The notes under the pieces were generated by a model. The model was given only the letters and a program-made list of their open reading frames with translations. It was not told the DNA's origin and did not search any database. The position numbers and the translations under genes are program-made. Positions 38,660 to 47,398 of a stretch of 64,000 bases of DNA are shown here, piece by piece. How positions within the stretch are numbered: position 1 is the stretch's first letter; each line of letters begins with the position of its first letter. Origin of the DNA: Alteromonas confluentis (GTDB lineage: Bacteria; Pseudomonadota; Gammaproteobacteria; Enterobacterales; Alteromonadaceae); NCBI RefSeq assembly GCF_001757105.1, contig NZ_MDHN01000005.1, positions 62,001-126,000 of the forward strand. The letters are read 5' to 3'.

Positions 38660-40267
38660 ATGCAATTTTTCACTGCACTTCTTTTATGTTGTTTCGTTTA
38701 CGTTGCTCAAGCTCAAGCCCAGTCACAAACTGATGCTAGCCCGAAGAACTGGCTGGAAGCCAACGCCAGTGAGCAGGCGAAAGCCATTGCCCAAGGAAAG
38801 CTTACCTCTCAACAACTGGTCTTTGCTTACCTGAATCGTATTGATTCACTCGATCCTCGAATTAACAGTATCCTCCGCCTAAACAGTGAAGCCATGAAGG
38901 TTGCCGCGCAACGTGATCTTGATGTCAAAAACGGGAAGCCGCTTGGACCACTTCATGGTGTTCCCGTTCTGTTAAAAGACAATATCGAAACCAAAGACAT
39001 GCCGACAACCGCAGGCGCGATGGCGTTAGTTAATAATGATACAGGCCGAGATTCTCCGCTGGTGGCCGGTTTGCGCGAAGCGGGTGCGATTATTCTGGGA
39101 AAAACCAATTTGTCTGAATGGGCCAATTTTCGCTCTGAAGATTCTATCAGCGGCTGGAGTGCAGTAGGTGGTTTAACCCGCAATCCGCATAACCTTGCTC
39201 GTACAGCATGTGGCTCTTCTTCCGGTTCCGGTGCGGCCATGGCTGCAAATCTTGCTTCATTAACAGTCGGTACTGAGACGAATGGCTCTATTATTTGCCC
39301 AGCATCTTTTAATGGCGTTGTGGGCTACAAGCCCACGGTAGGACTTATTCCGCAAACTTACATTGTTCCTATATCTTCCAGCCAGGATACGGCAGGTCCT
39401 ATTACTGCCACGGTTTCCGATGCTGGCTTGATGGCGTCGGTCATGGCGGACAAAAAGGTTGCTGCAGAGCATAACGTAAACTTAAGCCAATTGTCTTCGC
39501 TGAACGGCGAGCCAGAAGGCAAGTTAAAAGGTAAGCGAATTGGCGTGGTGCGATTTTCACCAAGTCGAGTCGACGGTGTGAATGAGGCCTACGAACAGGC
39601 ATTAGATACCCTTAAAGCACAGGGCGCCGTGCTGATAGATATTAATGAATTCTCCATGCCAGATGAATTTTGGGATAAATCGTATTATGTGCTGCTTTCA
39701 GAATTTAAAACCACGTTAAACACGTATCTAACAGACTCGCCAGCGCAGTTACCCGTTCGCTCTCTTAAGGCTTTGATCGCGTTTAATCAAAATGATGACC
39801 GGGAGATGCAGCTGTTTGACCAGAGCATTTTCATTAAGTCAGAGGAAACGAATGGCGCGAGTGGTGAGGCTTATCAATCAGCTGTCGCGTTCGTTCAGAA
39901 CGCTACCCGCAAAGACGGCATTGATAAACTGCTGGCAGACAATGAGGTTGATATTCTGGTAGCCCCGTCAAATAATCCCGCATTTCTGATTGATGCTGTT
40001 TATGGCGACCACGCGCCGAAAGGTTTTACTGGCATCGGCTATATGGCCGCTATTGCAGGCTATCCTCATGTAAGTGTGCCGATGGGGGCGGAAAAAGGCT
40101 TACCGCTGGGGTTAAGCTTTATCAGTAGCGCCTGGCAGGATGAAGTCGTGCTCAGCGCGGCGAATGCGTTTGAAAAAGCGCACCAGTTTGCTCTCAAACC
40201 TCAATTTTATCCTAGCAGGGCTCAGAGCCCGGATATGGAAGCCGTATTTGAATCGTTAAATCCGTAG
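38660..40267 (+). CDS. Exported amidase (amidase signature family)
   Basis: The 535-residue protein has a signal peptide (MQFFTALLLCCFVYVAQAQA). The amidase-signature Ser-Ser-Lys triad is visible: lysine in PVLLKDNIETKDMPTTAGAM, and serines in the glycine-rich CGSSSGSGAAMAAN and TETNGSIICPASFNGVVGYK. It is related to GatA but secreted and without gatBC neighbours, so it probably hydrolyses a small amide or peptide amide in the periplasm. It starts about 110 bases after the tRNA and is followed by a 223-base gap. Confidence 0.9.
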   Translation: MQFFTALLLCCFVYVAQAQAQSQTDASPKNWLEANASEQAKAIAQGKLTSQQLVFAYLNRIDSLDPRINSILRLNSEAMKVAAQRDLDVKNGKPLGPLHGVPVLLKDNIETKDMPTTAGAMALVNNDTGRDSPLVAGLREAGAIILGKTNLSEWANFRSEDSISGWSAVGGLTRNPHNLARTACGSSSGSGAAMAANLASLTVGTETNGSIICPASFNGVVGYKPTVGLIPQTYIVPISSSQDTAGPITATVSDAGLMASVMADKKVAAEHNVNLSQLSSLNGEPEGKLKGKRIGVVRFSPSRVDGVNEAYEQALDTLKAQGAVLIDINEFSMPDEFWDKSYYVLLSEFKTTLNTYLTDSPAQLPVRSLKALIAFNQNDDREMQLFDQSIFIKSEETNGASGEAYQSAVAFVQNATRKDGIDKLLADNEVDILVAPSNNPAFLIDAVYGDHAPKGFTGIGYMAAIAGYPHVSVPMGAEKGLPLGLSFISSAWQDEVVLSAANAFEKAHQFALKPQFYPSRAQSPDMEAVFESLNP

Positions 40268-40490
40268 CGTAAAAAATATCTTTTGAGGGGAAGTGTCAGT
40301 GTTCTCGCTGCACTTCTCGTTACCTGTACCCCTCACATGGAACGTAAACCGACGGCGCAATGGCAGCTCTCGACAGACCAGAATTCGAATACATTAGATT
40401 GAGATAAATGGTTACAAATTACTGCAATCAATGATGAATGGGCTGGTATAGAGTAAAAAATACGAAAAACTCTAAGCAAATGGAACTGCA

Positions 40491-41378
40491 ATGCTAACGA
40501 TAAACCAACTTACAAAAACGTATTCTAATGGCGTTCGCGCCCTCGACGGCATTAATTTGACCATTCCAAAAGGTATGTTTGGCCTGTTAGGCCCAAACGG
40601 TGCGGGTAAATCCTCTCTAATGCGCACGATTTCTACTTTACAGACCCCCGATCAAGGCACTATCGAATTTGATGGGGTAGATGTATTGGCGCAGCCAAAT
40701 GAATTGCGTCAGCGATTGGGTTACTTGCCACAGGACTTTGGTGTGTATCCTCGAATAAGCGCAGAGCGTTTGCTTGATCATTTAGCCATACTGAAAGGAC
40801 TCAACAATAAAGCAGAACGTAAGGAAGCCGTTGAAGGTTTATTGGTTCACACTAATTTATGGCAACACCGTGATAAAGCGGTGAGCGGCTACTCTGGCGG
40901 CATGCGTCAGCGATTTGGCATCGCGCAGGCATTGCTTGGCGACCCTGATCTGATCATTGTCGATGAACCTACCGCTGGTCTTGATCCAGAAGAGCGCAAC
41001 CGGTTTCATAATCTGCTAGTGAGTCTTGGGGAAGAGAAAGTCATCATTCTTTCCACCCATATCGTTGACGATGTTTCCGAGTTATGCCCTAACATGGCTG
41101 TACTGGGTCAGGGAAAAATACTCTTGGAAGGGAACCCAATTGAACTAACTCATCAACTGGACAGCCGCATTTGGAGTAAACAGGTTTCTCAGGAAGAGTT
41201 CAAAGAAGTAGAGCAAAATTTCGCGCTCATTTCATCTCGTCTCATCGCTGGAAAACACGTAGTACATATTATGGCTGATGAGGCGCCATCCGGCTTCTCT
41301 CCGGCACCGGCAAACCTTGAGGATGTGTATTTCTCAACGCTTTACCAGTCACGTAAACACACCGCTAACGCTGCATAA
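40491..41378 (+). CDS. ABC transporter ATP-binding protein
   Basis: The 295-residue ATPase has Walker A GLLGPNGAGKSSLM, the Q-loop near LPQDFGVYPRIS, signature SGYSGGMRQRFG, Walker B LIIVDEPTAGLDPEE and the switch histidine in LSTHIVDDV. The C-terminal 70 residues are accessory. It pairs with the next gene, an ABC-2 permease fused to an M1 peptidase, 11 bases downstream. The transported substrate is unknown. Confidence 0.93.
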   Translation: MLTINQLTKTYSNGVRALDGINLTIPKGMFGLLGPNGAGKSSLMRTISTLQTPDQGTIEFDGVDVLAQPNELRQRLGYLPQDFGVYPRISAERLLDHLAILKGLNNKAERKEAVEGLLVHTNLWQHRDKAVSGYSGGMRQRFGIAQALLGDPDLIIVDEPTAGLDPEERNRFHNLLVSLGEEKVIILSTHIVDDVSELCPNMAVLGQGKILLEGNPIELTHQLDSRIWSKQVSQEEFKEVEQNFALISSRLIAGKHVVHIMADEAPSGFSPAPANLEDVYFSTLYQSRKHTANAA

Positions 41379-41389
41379 GGGGCGGGATC

Positions 41390-44300
41390 ATGTTCTGGAA
41401 AAGTCTTGCTTTTGAATGGCGTTATTATTTACGCCAGCCTTCATTTACTGTTACTGCTTTAGTGTTTTTCCTTTTGCCGTTTTTGGCGACGGTATCCGAT
41501 AACGTAAGGATTGGAGGCGCTAACTCGTTGTACAACGGCAGTTACGCCATCGCGCAGATCACCATCATCATGGGCATTTTCGCGCTATTTTTGTTAGTGA
41601 ATTTTATTGCTGGTACCGCTACCCGCAACCACACATCGAAAATGAGCGAACTTATCTATACCCGGCCGGTCAATCCTCTGCAGTATCAATTAGGTCGTTT
41701 TACGGGGGCGGTTTTGGTCAGCCTAACCGTTTTCGCCACGGTGCCCATTGGTGTGCTTATTGGTTCTTTCATGCCGTGGGTTGACCCTGAGCGCCTCGGG
41801 CCAACGGTACTGAGTTACTACCTTACGCCTTACCTTTATATTATTGTTCCTGGATTTTTTTCCATGGGCATGATTTTCTATGCGGTTGCCCATCGAACCC
41901 GCTCAGTCATGGCGAGTTACCTTACAGCAATGGGCGTATTTATTGCCTACGTGGTTGGTGGCTTACTCACCAGTGAGCCTGAATACCGTGAAATAGGTGC
42001 CATGCTCGACCCCTTTGCCGTAAGAACGTTTGGTGAAATAAGCCGATACTGGACGGCCTTCGACAAAAACACCTCGCTTATTTCATTTAGTGGCTTACTG
42101 TTGCAGAACCGACTCATATGGCTCGCAGCGGGGAGTGCGGTTTTACTCGCATTTGGCGGGCTATTTTCACTGCGCTGGCAGCAAAGTAACCGCAAACTGA
42201 AACCAACGAAAGCGTCGCGTGTTCCTGCGCCTGTCGATAATAAAATCAGTTATAAAGCCTCCGGGGGCTTTCAATGGCACAAGTTCATCACGTGTTTAAA
42301 GTTCGAGATGCGTCAAGTTCTGCTGAGCCCCGCCATGATCGTACTGCTGGTTTTTACCCTGTTTAATTTAAGTGGCATGTATGCCGTTGATTTTCAGGGA
42401 ATGTACGGTACCGGAAACTGGCCTTTGACACGTTACATGGTTGATGCCATATACGACAATTTCTTCCTGACCTTCCTCATCGTGATTATCTATTACAGTG
42501 CAGAAATCGTGTGGCGGGAACGGGGAAGTGGTATGGGTGACATCATCGAATCAACGCCAGTTTTCAACGCCGTATTCTGGGTTAGTAAATTGTTTTCCAT
42601 GTGGGCCGTGTTAGTCGTGCTTTGCTTAACTGGTATGGCTTTCACGCTTTTCTTCCAGGTGTCAAAAGGCTATACCCATTTTGAGTTTGATGTGTACGCC
42701 GTTGGTTTGTTTTACGTAAAACTCATGCCATTTATTTGGCTTAGCGTACTCACCTTTTTTATTCAGGTACTCAGTCCGAATAAGTTCATTGGTATGCTGC
42801 TTTCGTCGGCTTATTTGCTTGGTTCCATGGTGCTGAGTCAGTTAGGTGCTGAACACACTATGTGGCATTACGGGCAGGGGCCTTCCGTGCCGTATTCTGA
42901 TCTAAACGGTTTCGGCTGGTTCTTAGCTGGGTTTAATTGGTACATGCTCTACTGGGGAGCGCTGAGTCTCGCGTTATCTGTTATTGGCTTTGGTCTGTGG
43001 CAACGGGGCCCAGAGAATAAACTGAAAGATCGGTTACGTTTGTTGGGTTATCAGATGGGACGAACCGGCAAGGGGCTGCTAGCGGCCAGTTTGATTGTAT
43101 TTTTCCTCACAGGCGGTTTTATTCATTACAACACTAAGGTGGTAAATGAATTTATTGGTCAGGATGAAAGGTTAGACTTACAAGCTGCGTATGAGCGCGA
43201 GTTTGCTCAGTATGAAGATGACAACATTCCTGTCATTACCAAGGTCGATGCGCATGTCGATATATTCCCTGAACAGCGCCGTATTGAGGCCGTAGCCGAT
43301 GTTGTTTTTGTGAATAGTGCAGATACACCGATCAAGCGGGTGTTATTGACTGTACCTTCGAATACCGTGGAGTGGGCGGTCGATTTGCCTGGCGCCTCAG
43401 TGGTCGAACAGATTGACGAGTTTGACTCGGCTTGGCTTGAATTTACAGCGCCTATGTTGCCTGGGGCAACGATAGCTGGCACCATTTCTGTGGTTCGAGA
43501 TCACAATGGTTTCCGCGACCGGAATACCGATGTGACAGTGGCTGAAAATGGCACTTTCATTAATAATTATGAACTGTTTCCAACCATGGGCTTTCGTGGC
43601 GACCGAGTGATTACCGACCGCCATGAACGTCGCAAGCGAGATTTACCCGAGCGGCCTGTGGCAGCCAAACTGGAAGATACCAGTAAATACACCGAAAGCT
43701 TCTTTGGCAAGGGCGTCAACTTCATCGATTTTGAAACCACGATTTCAACGTCGGAAGGGCAGATTGCCATTGCACCGGGGTACCTTCAAAATGATTGGAG
43801 TGAAAACGGCCGTCACTATTTCCATTACAAAATGGACGCGCCAATGGTGAATTTTTACTCCTTCTTGTCTGCAAGTCATGAAGTAAAACGTGAAGCATAT
43901 AAAGGCATTAACATCGAAATTTATTACGATGAAAAACATGCCTGGAACCTCGGCACGATGGTGCAAAGTGTCAAAGATTCACTGGATTATTTTGGCTCAG
44001 CCTTTGGCCCCTATCAGCATCGACAGGTGCGAATTATTGAATTTCCTGGCTACCGTTCCTTTGCCCAAAGTTTCGCTAATACTGTGCCTTACTCTGAAGA
44101 TATCGGGTTTACCGCTGACCTGCGTGACCCTGATGACATTGATTATGTGTACTATGTTACCGCCCATGAAATGGCGCACCAGTGGTGGGGGCACCAGCTC
44201 GGCGCTGCGAACGTTCAGGGCAGTGCTATTTTGTCGGAGAGCTTATCGCAGTACAGTGCATTGATGGTGCTGCAAAAGCGTTATGGCGCTAACAAAATGC

Positions 44301-44941
44301 GCAAGTTTGTGAAGTACGAGCTAGACCGTTACTTAATGGGCAGAAGTAACGAGATCTTGGAAGAAATGCCATTTATGCGTAGTCAGAACCAGAATTACAT
44401 TCACTATCGCAAAGGTTCTGTGGTGATGATGGCGCTGTTAGACAGACTTGGTGAGTCGCGTTTAAATAGTGCCCTTCAGTCGCTACTGGAAAAATTCCGT
44501 TATCAATCGAACCCGTTCCCTACAACGCTTGATTTGTTGGCAGAATTAAATGCTGTTGCCACCCCAGAAGAGCAAGGGTTTATCGCAGACATGTTCACGC
44601 GTATTACTTTGTACGATCTCAAAATTACCAATGTGGAATCAACCCAGGTGAGTGAAGAGTTTGAAGTAACGTTGACCATTACCGCAGCGAAGTATGAAGC
44701 GGATGGCGAAGGGCGAGAAACGGAACAGCCGCTGAATGAGTTGGTCGATATTGTATTGTTTACGGTGAACCCTGATAAGTTGCAGGAAGACAACCAGATC
44801 CTTTACAAAGCAAAACACAAACTAACAAGTGGTGAGAATAAGATAACTATAACGGTGCCTGAGATGCCAGCTTACGCCGGGGTTGATCCCTTCGTGAAGC
44901 TCATCGACAGAGATGGCAATGATAATATTAAAGCGTTATAG
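41390..44941 (+). CDS. ABC-2-type permease fused to M1-family aminopeptidase
   Basis: This 1183-residue protein has about a dozen membrane segments in residues 1-590 in two ABC-2-like sets; the second set begins after a basic linker near residue 270. A last membrane helix near residue 570 (LLAASLIVFFLTGGFIHYN) leads to a soluble M1 peptidase part. The zinc motif HEMAHQWWGHQ is at residues 926-936, with the third ligand glutamate about 20 residues later (LSESLSQY). The peptidase probably faces the periplasm while the ATPase from the upstream gene drives the permease half. It may export a peptide and trim it, or remodel the envelope; this is inference. Confidence 0.9.
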   Translation: MFWKSLAFEWRYYLRQPSFTVTALVFFLLPFLATVSDNVRIGGANSLYNGSYAIAQITIIMGIFALFLLVNFIAGTATRNHTSKMSELIYTRPVNPLQYQLGRFTGAVLVSLTVFATVPIGVLIGSFMPWVDPERLGPTVLSYYLTPYLYIIVPGFFSMGMIFYAVAHRTRSVMASYLTAMGVFIAYVVGGLLTSEPEYREIGAMLDPFAVRTFGEISRYWTAFDKNTSLISFSGLLLQNRLIWLAAGSAVLLAFGGLFSLRWQQSNRKLKPTKASRVPAPVDNKISYKASGGFQWHKFITCLKFEMRQVLLSPAMIVLLVFTLFNLSGMYAVDFQGMYGTGNWPLTRYMVDAIYDNFFLTFLIVIIYYSAEIVWRERGSGMGDIIESTPVFNAVFWVSKLFSMWAVLVVLCLTGMAFTLFFQVSKGYTHFEFDVYAVGLFYVKLMPFIWLSVLTFFIQVLSPNKFIGMLLSSAYLLGSMVLSQLGAEHTMWHYGQGPSVPYSDLNGFGWFLAGFNWYMLYWGALSLALSVIGFGLWQRGPENKLKDRLRLLGYQMGRTGKGLLAASLIVFFLTGGFIHYNTKVVNEFIGQDERLDLQAAYEREFAQYEDDNIPVITKVDAHVDIFPEQRRIEAVADVVFVNSADTPIKRVLLTVPSNTVEWAVDLPGASVVEQIDEFDSAWLEFTAPMLPGATIAGTISVVRDHNGFRDRNTDVTVAENGTFINNYELFPTMGFRGDRVITDRHERRKRDLPERPVAAKLEDTSKYTESFFGKGVNFIDFETTISTSEGQIAIAPGYLQNDWSENGRHYFHYKMDAPMVNFYSFLSASHEVKREAYKGINIEIYYDEKHAWNLGTMVQSVKDSLDYFGSAFGPYQHRQVRIIEFPGYRSFAQSFANTVPYSEDIGFTADLRDPDDIDYVYYVTAHEMAHQWWGHQLGAANVQGSAILSESLSQYSALMVLQKRYGANKMRKFVKYELDRYLMGRSNEILEEMPFMRSQNQNYIHYRKGSVVMMALLDRLGESRLNSALQSLLEKFRYQSNPFPTTLDLLAELNAVATPEEQGFIADMFTRITLYDLKITNVESTQVSEEFEVTLTITAAKYEADGEGRETEQPLNELVDIVLFTVNPDKLQEDNQILYKAKHKLTSGENKITITVPEMPAYAGVDPFVKLIDRDGNDNIKAL

Positions 44942-44973
44942 CGAGATGTTGTCATAGTGACAAAGTGAAAACT

Positions 44974-45057
44974 AAAAAGCCGGCGTTTACAGGTTCAATG
45001 GCTCAGATATCTAAACCAGATATTTGAGCATGAACACTGAAAAACGTCGGCTTTTTT
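44974..45057. terminator. Nested bidirectional terminator
   Basis: The outer arms AAAAAGCCGGCGTTT (44974-44988) and AAACGTCGGCTTTTT (45042-45056) pair with one G-T. Inside them GCTCAGATATCT (45001-45012) pairs with AGATATTTGAGC (45018-45029). The outer stem ends in T-runs on both strands, fitting the convergent permease and hydrolase genes. Confidence 0.8.
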
Positions 45058-45083
45058 ACGTCTTGTATGCTTTACGTCGATGA

Positions 45084-45968
45084 TTAGCTCTTAAGGCCTT
45101 TTTCAAATACCTCAAGCATGCGGTTCCAGGCAATGTCGGCTTGTTTCTCGTTGTACACTTTGGAATCCGGTGGTGTCCAGCCATGCAAAGTGCCAGGGTA
45201 AATGGCAATATCTGCGTCAATGCCCGCTTCCTCATAAGCTTCGCTTAACAGTGGTGTCATGTCCGGACTCTTTTGTGCATCGTTTTCAGCAACGGCGTGT
45301 ATTGCAACTGCTTTGCTGTCTTTCACTAGCAGATGTGGACTATTTTCGTCGTCAGTCGCCAAACCGCCACCATGGAACGACGCAATGGCGCCAACTTCAT
45401 CAGGGAATGCGGCGGCAGCAAAAATAGTAAAACTGCCACTCATGCAGTAGCCCATAACCGCTTTGGGTTTCGAGGCGTCAACGGCATCCTGCTGGTTAAG
45501 AAAATCAAAAAATGCACGGTTGTCATTGTTTGTATTTTCTTGGGTAAGTTTGGCTCGCATAGGGCTAAGTACGCCCCAGGCCGCTTCAGAGGGAAACTCG
45601 ATGCCCTGAGGCAAGGCTGCGCCTTTCACATCACGATAAAATGGGTTCACTACCAGCACCGCATAACCTTTCGCTGCCAGACGTTGCCCCATTAAATCAA
45701 AGGCTGTGCGACGGCCTTTGATGTCTGGCCACATCACCACGCCAGCAAAGGCACCGCCTTCTGGATAGGTAAGTAAACAATCCGCTTCGCCGTCAGGCGT
45801 TTTTACCGAAACCTCTTCAGTTTTAACGCTTCCTCGTGCCTGAGCAAACTGCGGAAACGCGGTAGCTAATGAACCTACTGCAACGAGTTTATGGAAGTTT
45901 CTGCGGCTCAATGTCGTTGCGTTTTTTACGGCGTTATCTGCATCCGCTTCAGTTTGATGGTCGCACAT
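45084..45968 (-). CDS. Tat-exported dienelactone hydrolase family protein
   Basis: The 294-residue protein has a twin-arginine signal (SRRNFHKLVAVGSLATAF, residues about 22-40), ending near QARG. The alpha/beta-hydrolase part has the dienelactone-hydrolase nucleophile cysteine in GYCMSGSFT, acid region HAVAENDAQKSPD, and catalytic histidine in YPGTLHGWTPPDS. Secreted members of this family act on unknown esters or lactones, and the Tat route suggests export in folded form. It is a single gene, convergent with the permease-peptidase gene. Confidence 0.88.
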   Translation of the reverse strand: MCDHQTEADADNAVKNATTLSRRNFHKLVAVGSLATAFPQFAQARGSVKTEEVSVKTPDGEADCLLTYPEGGAFAGVVMWPDIKGRRTAFDLMGQRLAAKGYAVLVVNPFYRDVKGAALPQGIEFPSEAAWGVLSPMRAKLTQENTNNDNRAFFDFLNQQDAVDASKPKAVMGYCMSGSFTIFAAAAFPDEVGAIASFHGGGLATDDENSPHLLVKDSKAVAIHAVAENDAQKSPDMTPLLSEAYEEAGIDADIAIYPGTLHGWTPPDSKVYNEKQADIAWNRMLEVFEKGLKS

Positions 45969-46049
45969 AGTCAGGTTTCCTTTTACGAGTTAGCTAAAAA
46001 GCCATCGGTGTCTGTTTACTTTATCCTGTTAAAAAGGTTAGTCACTGAT

Positions 46050-47252
46050 TCACTGAGTTTGTTCCTGCGGATCAGTCACCATTTTTAAATACGGCGCCAA
46101 TGTGCTTCGGATTTGTTTTATTTCTTCATCACTGTTGTATTGCCCACCGTCGGCGATTTCCTGGGCGCGACCGAAGAACGGCATGAACATCGATACACCG
46201 TTCGCTTTTTTACTGATGACTATGGCGTTATTTTGTTCTGCTAGTTCGTGCCATACCGTTCTGACATCTCGCCAGTAATTTGCCGTTTTTTTCCAGTAGG
46301 TCTCACCAGGTGAAAAATCGTGGTCTTTAATGCGTTCATAGCGGGCAATACCAAATTCTTTAGCAATATAGGGTGAAGTGGCCGAGGGCTCTCCACTGTT
46401 GGATAAAACTAACTTGTAGTTTTCCTCTTCCTGAACCCAGCCATCAGGCAGAGTAATGTGTTTGTTTACGCCCTCCAGTACTTGGTAATCACTTCTGACA
46501 CTGCTTTCACGACGAGGTAACGGCCGCCAGGTAACATCACTCACCCATTGCGAATGATTGCCTTTGTGCTCCCATACTCCCTGCGATTCATAGCGGGGAG
46601 AATCATCTACTTGAAATACTGACTGAGACCAGTGGCCAGCATTTTGTTGTTCATCAAGCGGATGGTTCTCCCAGGTTTGATTTCCGGCATACACAAATTC
46701 GCTGGGCTTTTCATATTGCCAATCCTGTCGCCAATGCTTCATTACCATTGGCTCACTGGCCTGGCCGTTTTCATCTACGAAAACCATGACCATGATATGC
46801 TGCAGACTGATAAAATCAGGTTTATCTTCGACGACGGCTACCCATTCCGTGCCCCAGGAGCGATAAGGTTTTGAAGGCTGATAATCAGGAGAAAATCCCA
46901 TGGTTTCAATAAAATCAAAGCTCACTCTGAAGTAACCCGACATAGCCAGAATGGCTTCACGGTCGCGCTCATAAGTAGAAAGTCCAGCTTTTTGCAGGTT
47001 ACGCCAATGCACCGATGGTGTGGAATCTTTGGTGGTTTGCGCGCCAGTTGACGTGCCGCCCCGCGGCGAAAAGTCGCAGTTCTCTTCTATAAATTGCCAT
47101 CCAAATACATAACTGGGTGACTGACAAGGGGCAGGGGCTGAGGTGCTCTCAGTTTTCGCCTTATCCGCAGCACAACCCGAGACTGAAATCACTGCAGTGG
47201 CGAAGCCTAAGCAAAACAGGCTTAGTCTGGAAAATCGGTTGCCAAAAATCAC
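46050..47252 (-). CDS. Fur-controlled lipoprotein of unknown function (DUF6607-like)
   Basis: GTG 47252 is chosen because AAAAGGAG lies directly before it and the Fur box lies just upstream; a longer frame to 47366 would run through the Fur box. The 400-residue product starts MIFGNRFSRLSLFCLGFATA and has a lipobox-like SVSGC, so it is a predicted lipoprotein. The mature part is rich in Trp, Tyr and His (SPSYVFGWQFIEENC, HWRQDWQYEKPSEFVYAG, WRPLPRRESS). It resembles proteins annotated as DUF6607, which I recall only loosely. A role in iron or haem handling is inferred from the Fur box. Confidence 0.6.
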   Translation of the reverse strand: MIFGNRFSRLSLFCLGFATAVISVSGCAADKAKTESTSAPAPCQSPSYVFGWQFIEENCDFSPRGGTSTGAQTTKDSTPSVHWRNLQKAGLSTYERDREAILAMSGYFRVSFDFIETMGFSPDYQPSKPYRSWGTEWVAVVEDKPDFISLQHIMVMVFVDENGQASEPMVMKHWRQDWQYEKPSEFVYAGNQTWENHPLDEQQNAGHWSQSVFQVDDSPRYESQGVWEHKGNHSQWVSDVTWRPLPRRESSVRSDYQVLEGVNKHITLPDGWVQEEENYKLVLSNSGEPSATSPYIAKEFGIARYERIKDHDFSPGETYWKKTANYWRDVRTVWHELAEQNNAIVISKKANGVSMFMPFFGRAQEIADGGQYNSDEEIKQIRSTLAPYLKMVTDPQEQTQ

Positions 47253-47275
47253 GATACACTCCTTTTTTAACTTTT

Positions 47276-47294
47276 GATAATGATAATCATTATC
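47276..47294. promoter_or_regulatory. Perfect consensus Fur box
   Basis: GATAATGATAATCATTATC equals the classical 19-base Fur consensus at every position. It lies 23 bases upstream of the lipoprotein GTG start. The gene on the other side (MocR type) is transcribed toward it, so the box serves the lipoprotein gene. Confidence 0.9.
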
Positions 47295-47398
47295 ATTTGC
47301 TGATGGTAGCAGATAGGCGCCAGGGCAAAAAGTGGTAGATGAGAAAATAGTGGTCTTGGCAGGCAACGAAAGCCATTACCTTTATATTGCCCGAAGGA

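Noticed and set aside
47253-47366. N-terminal extension of the Fur-controlled lipoprotein
   Set aside because: The extension runs through the perfect Fur box, and GTG 47252 has a strong ribosome site and gives a proper lipoprotein signal.
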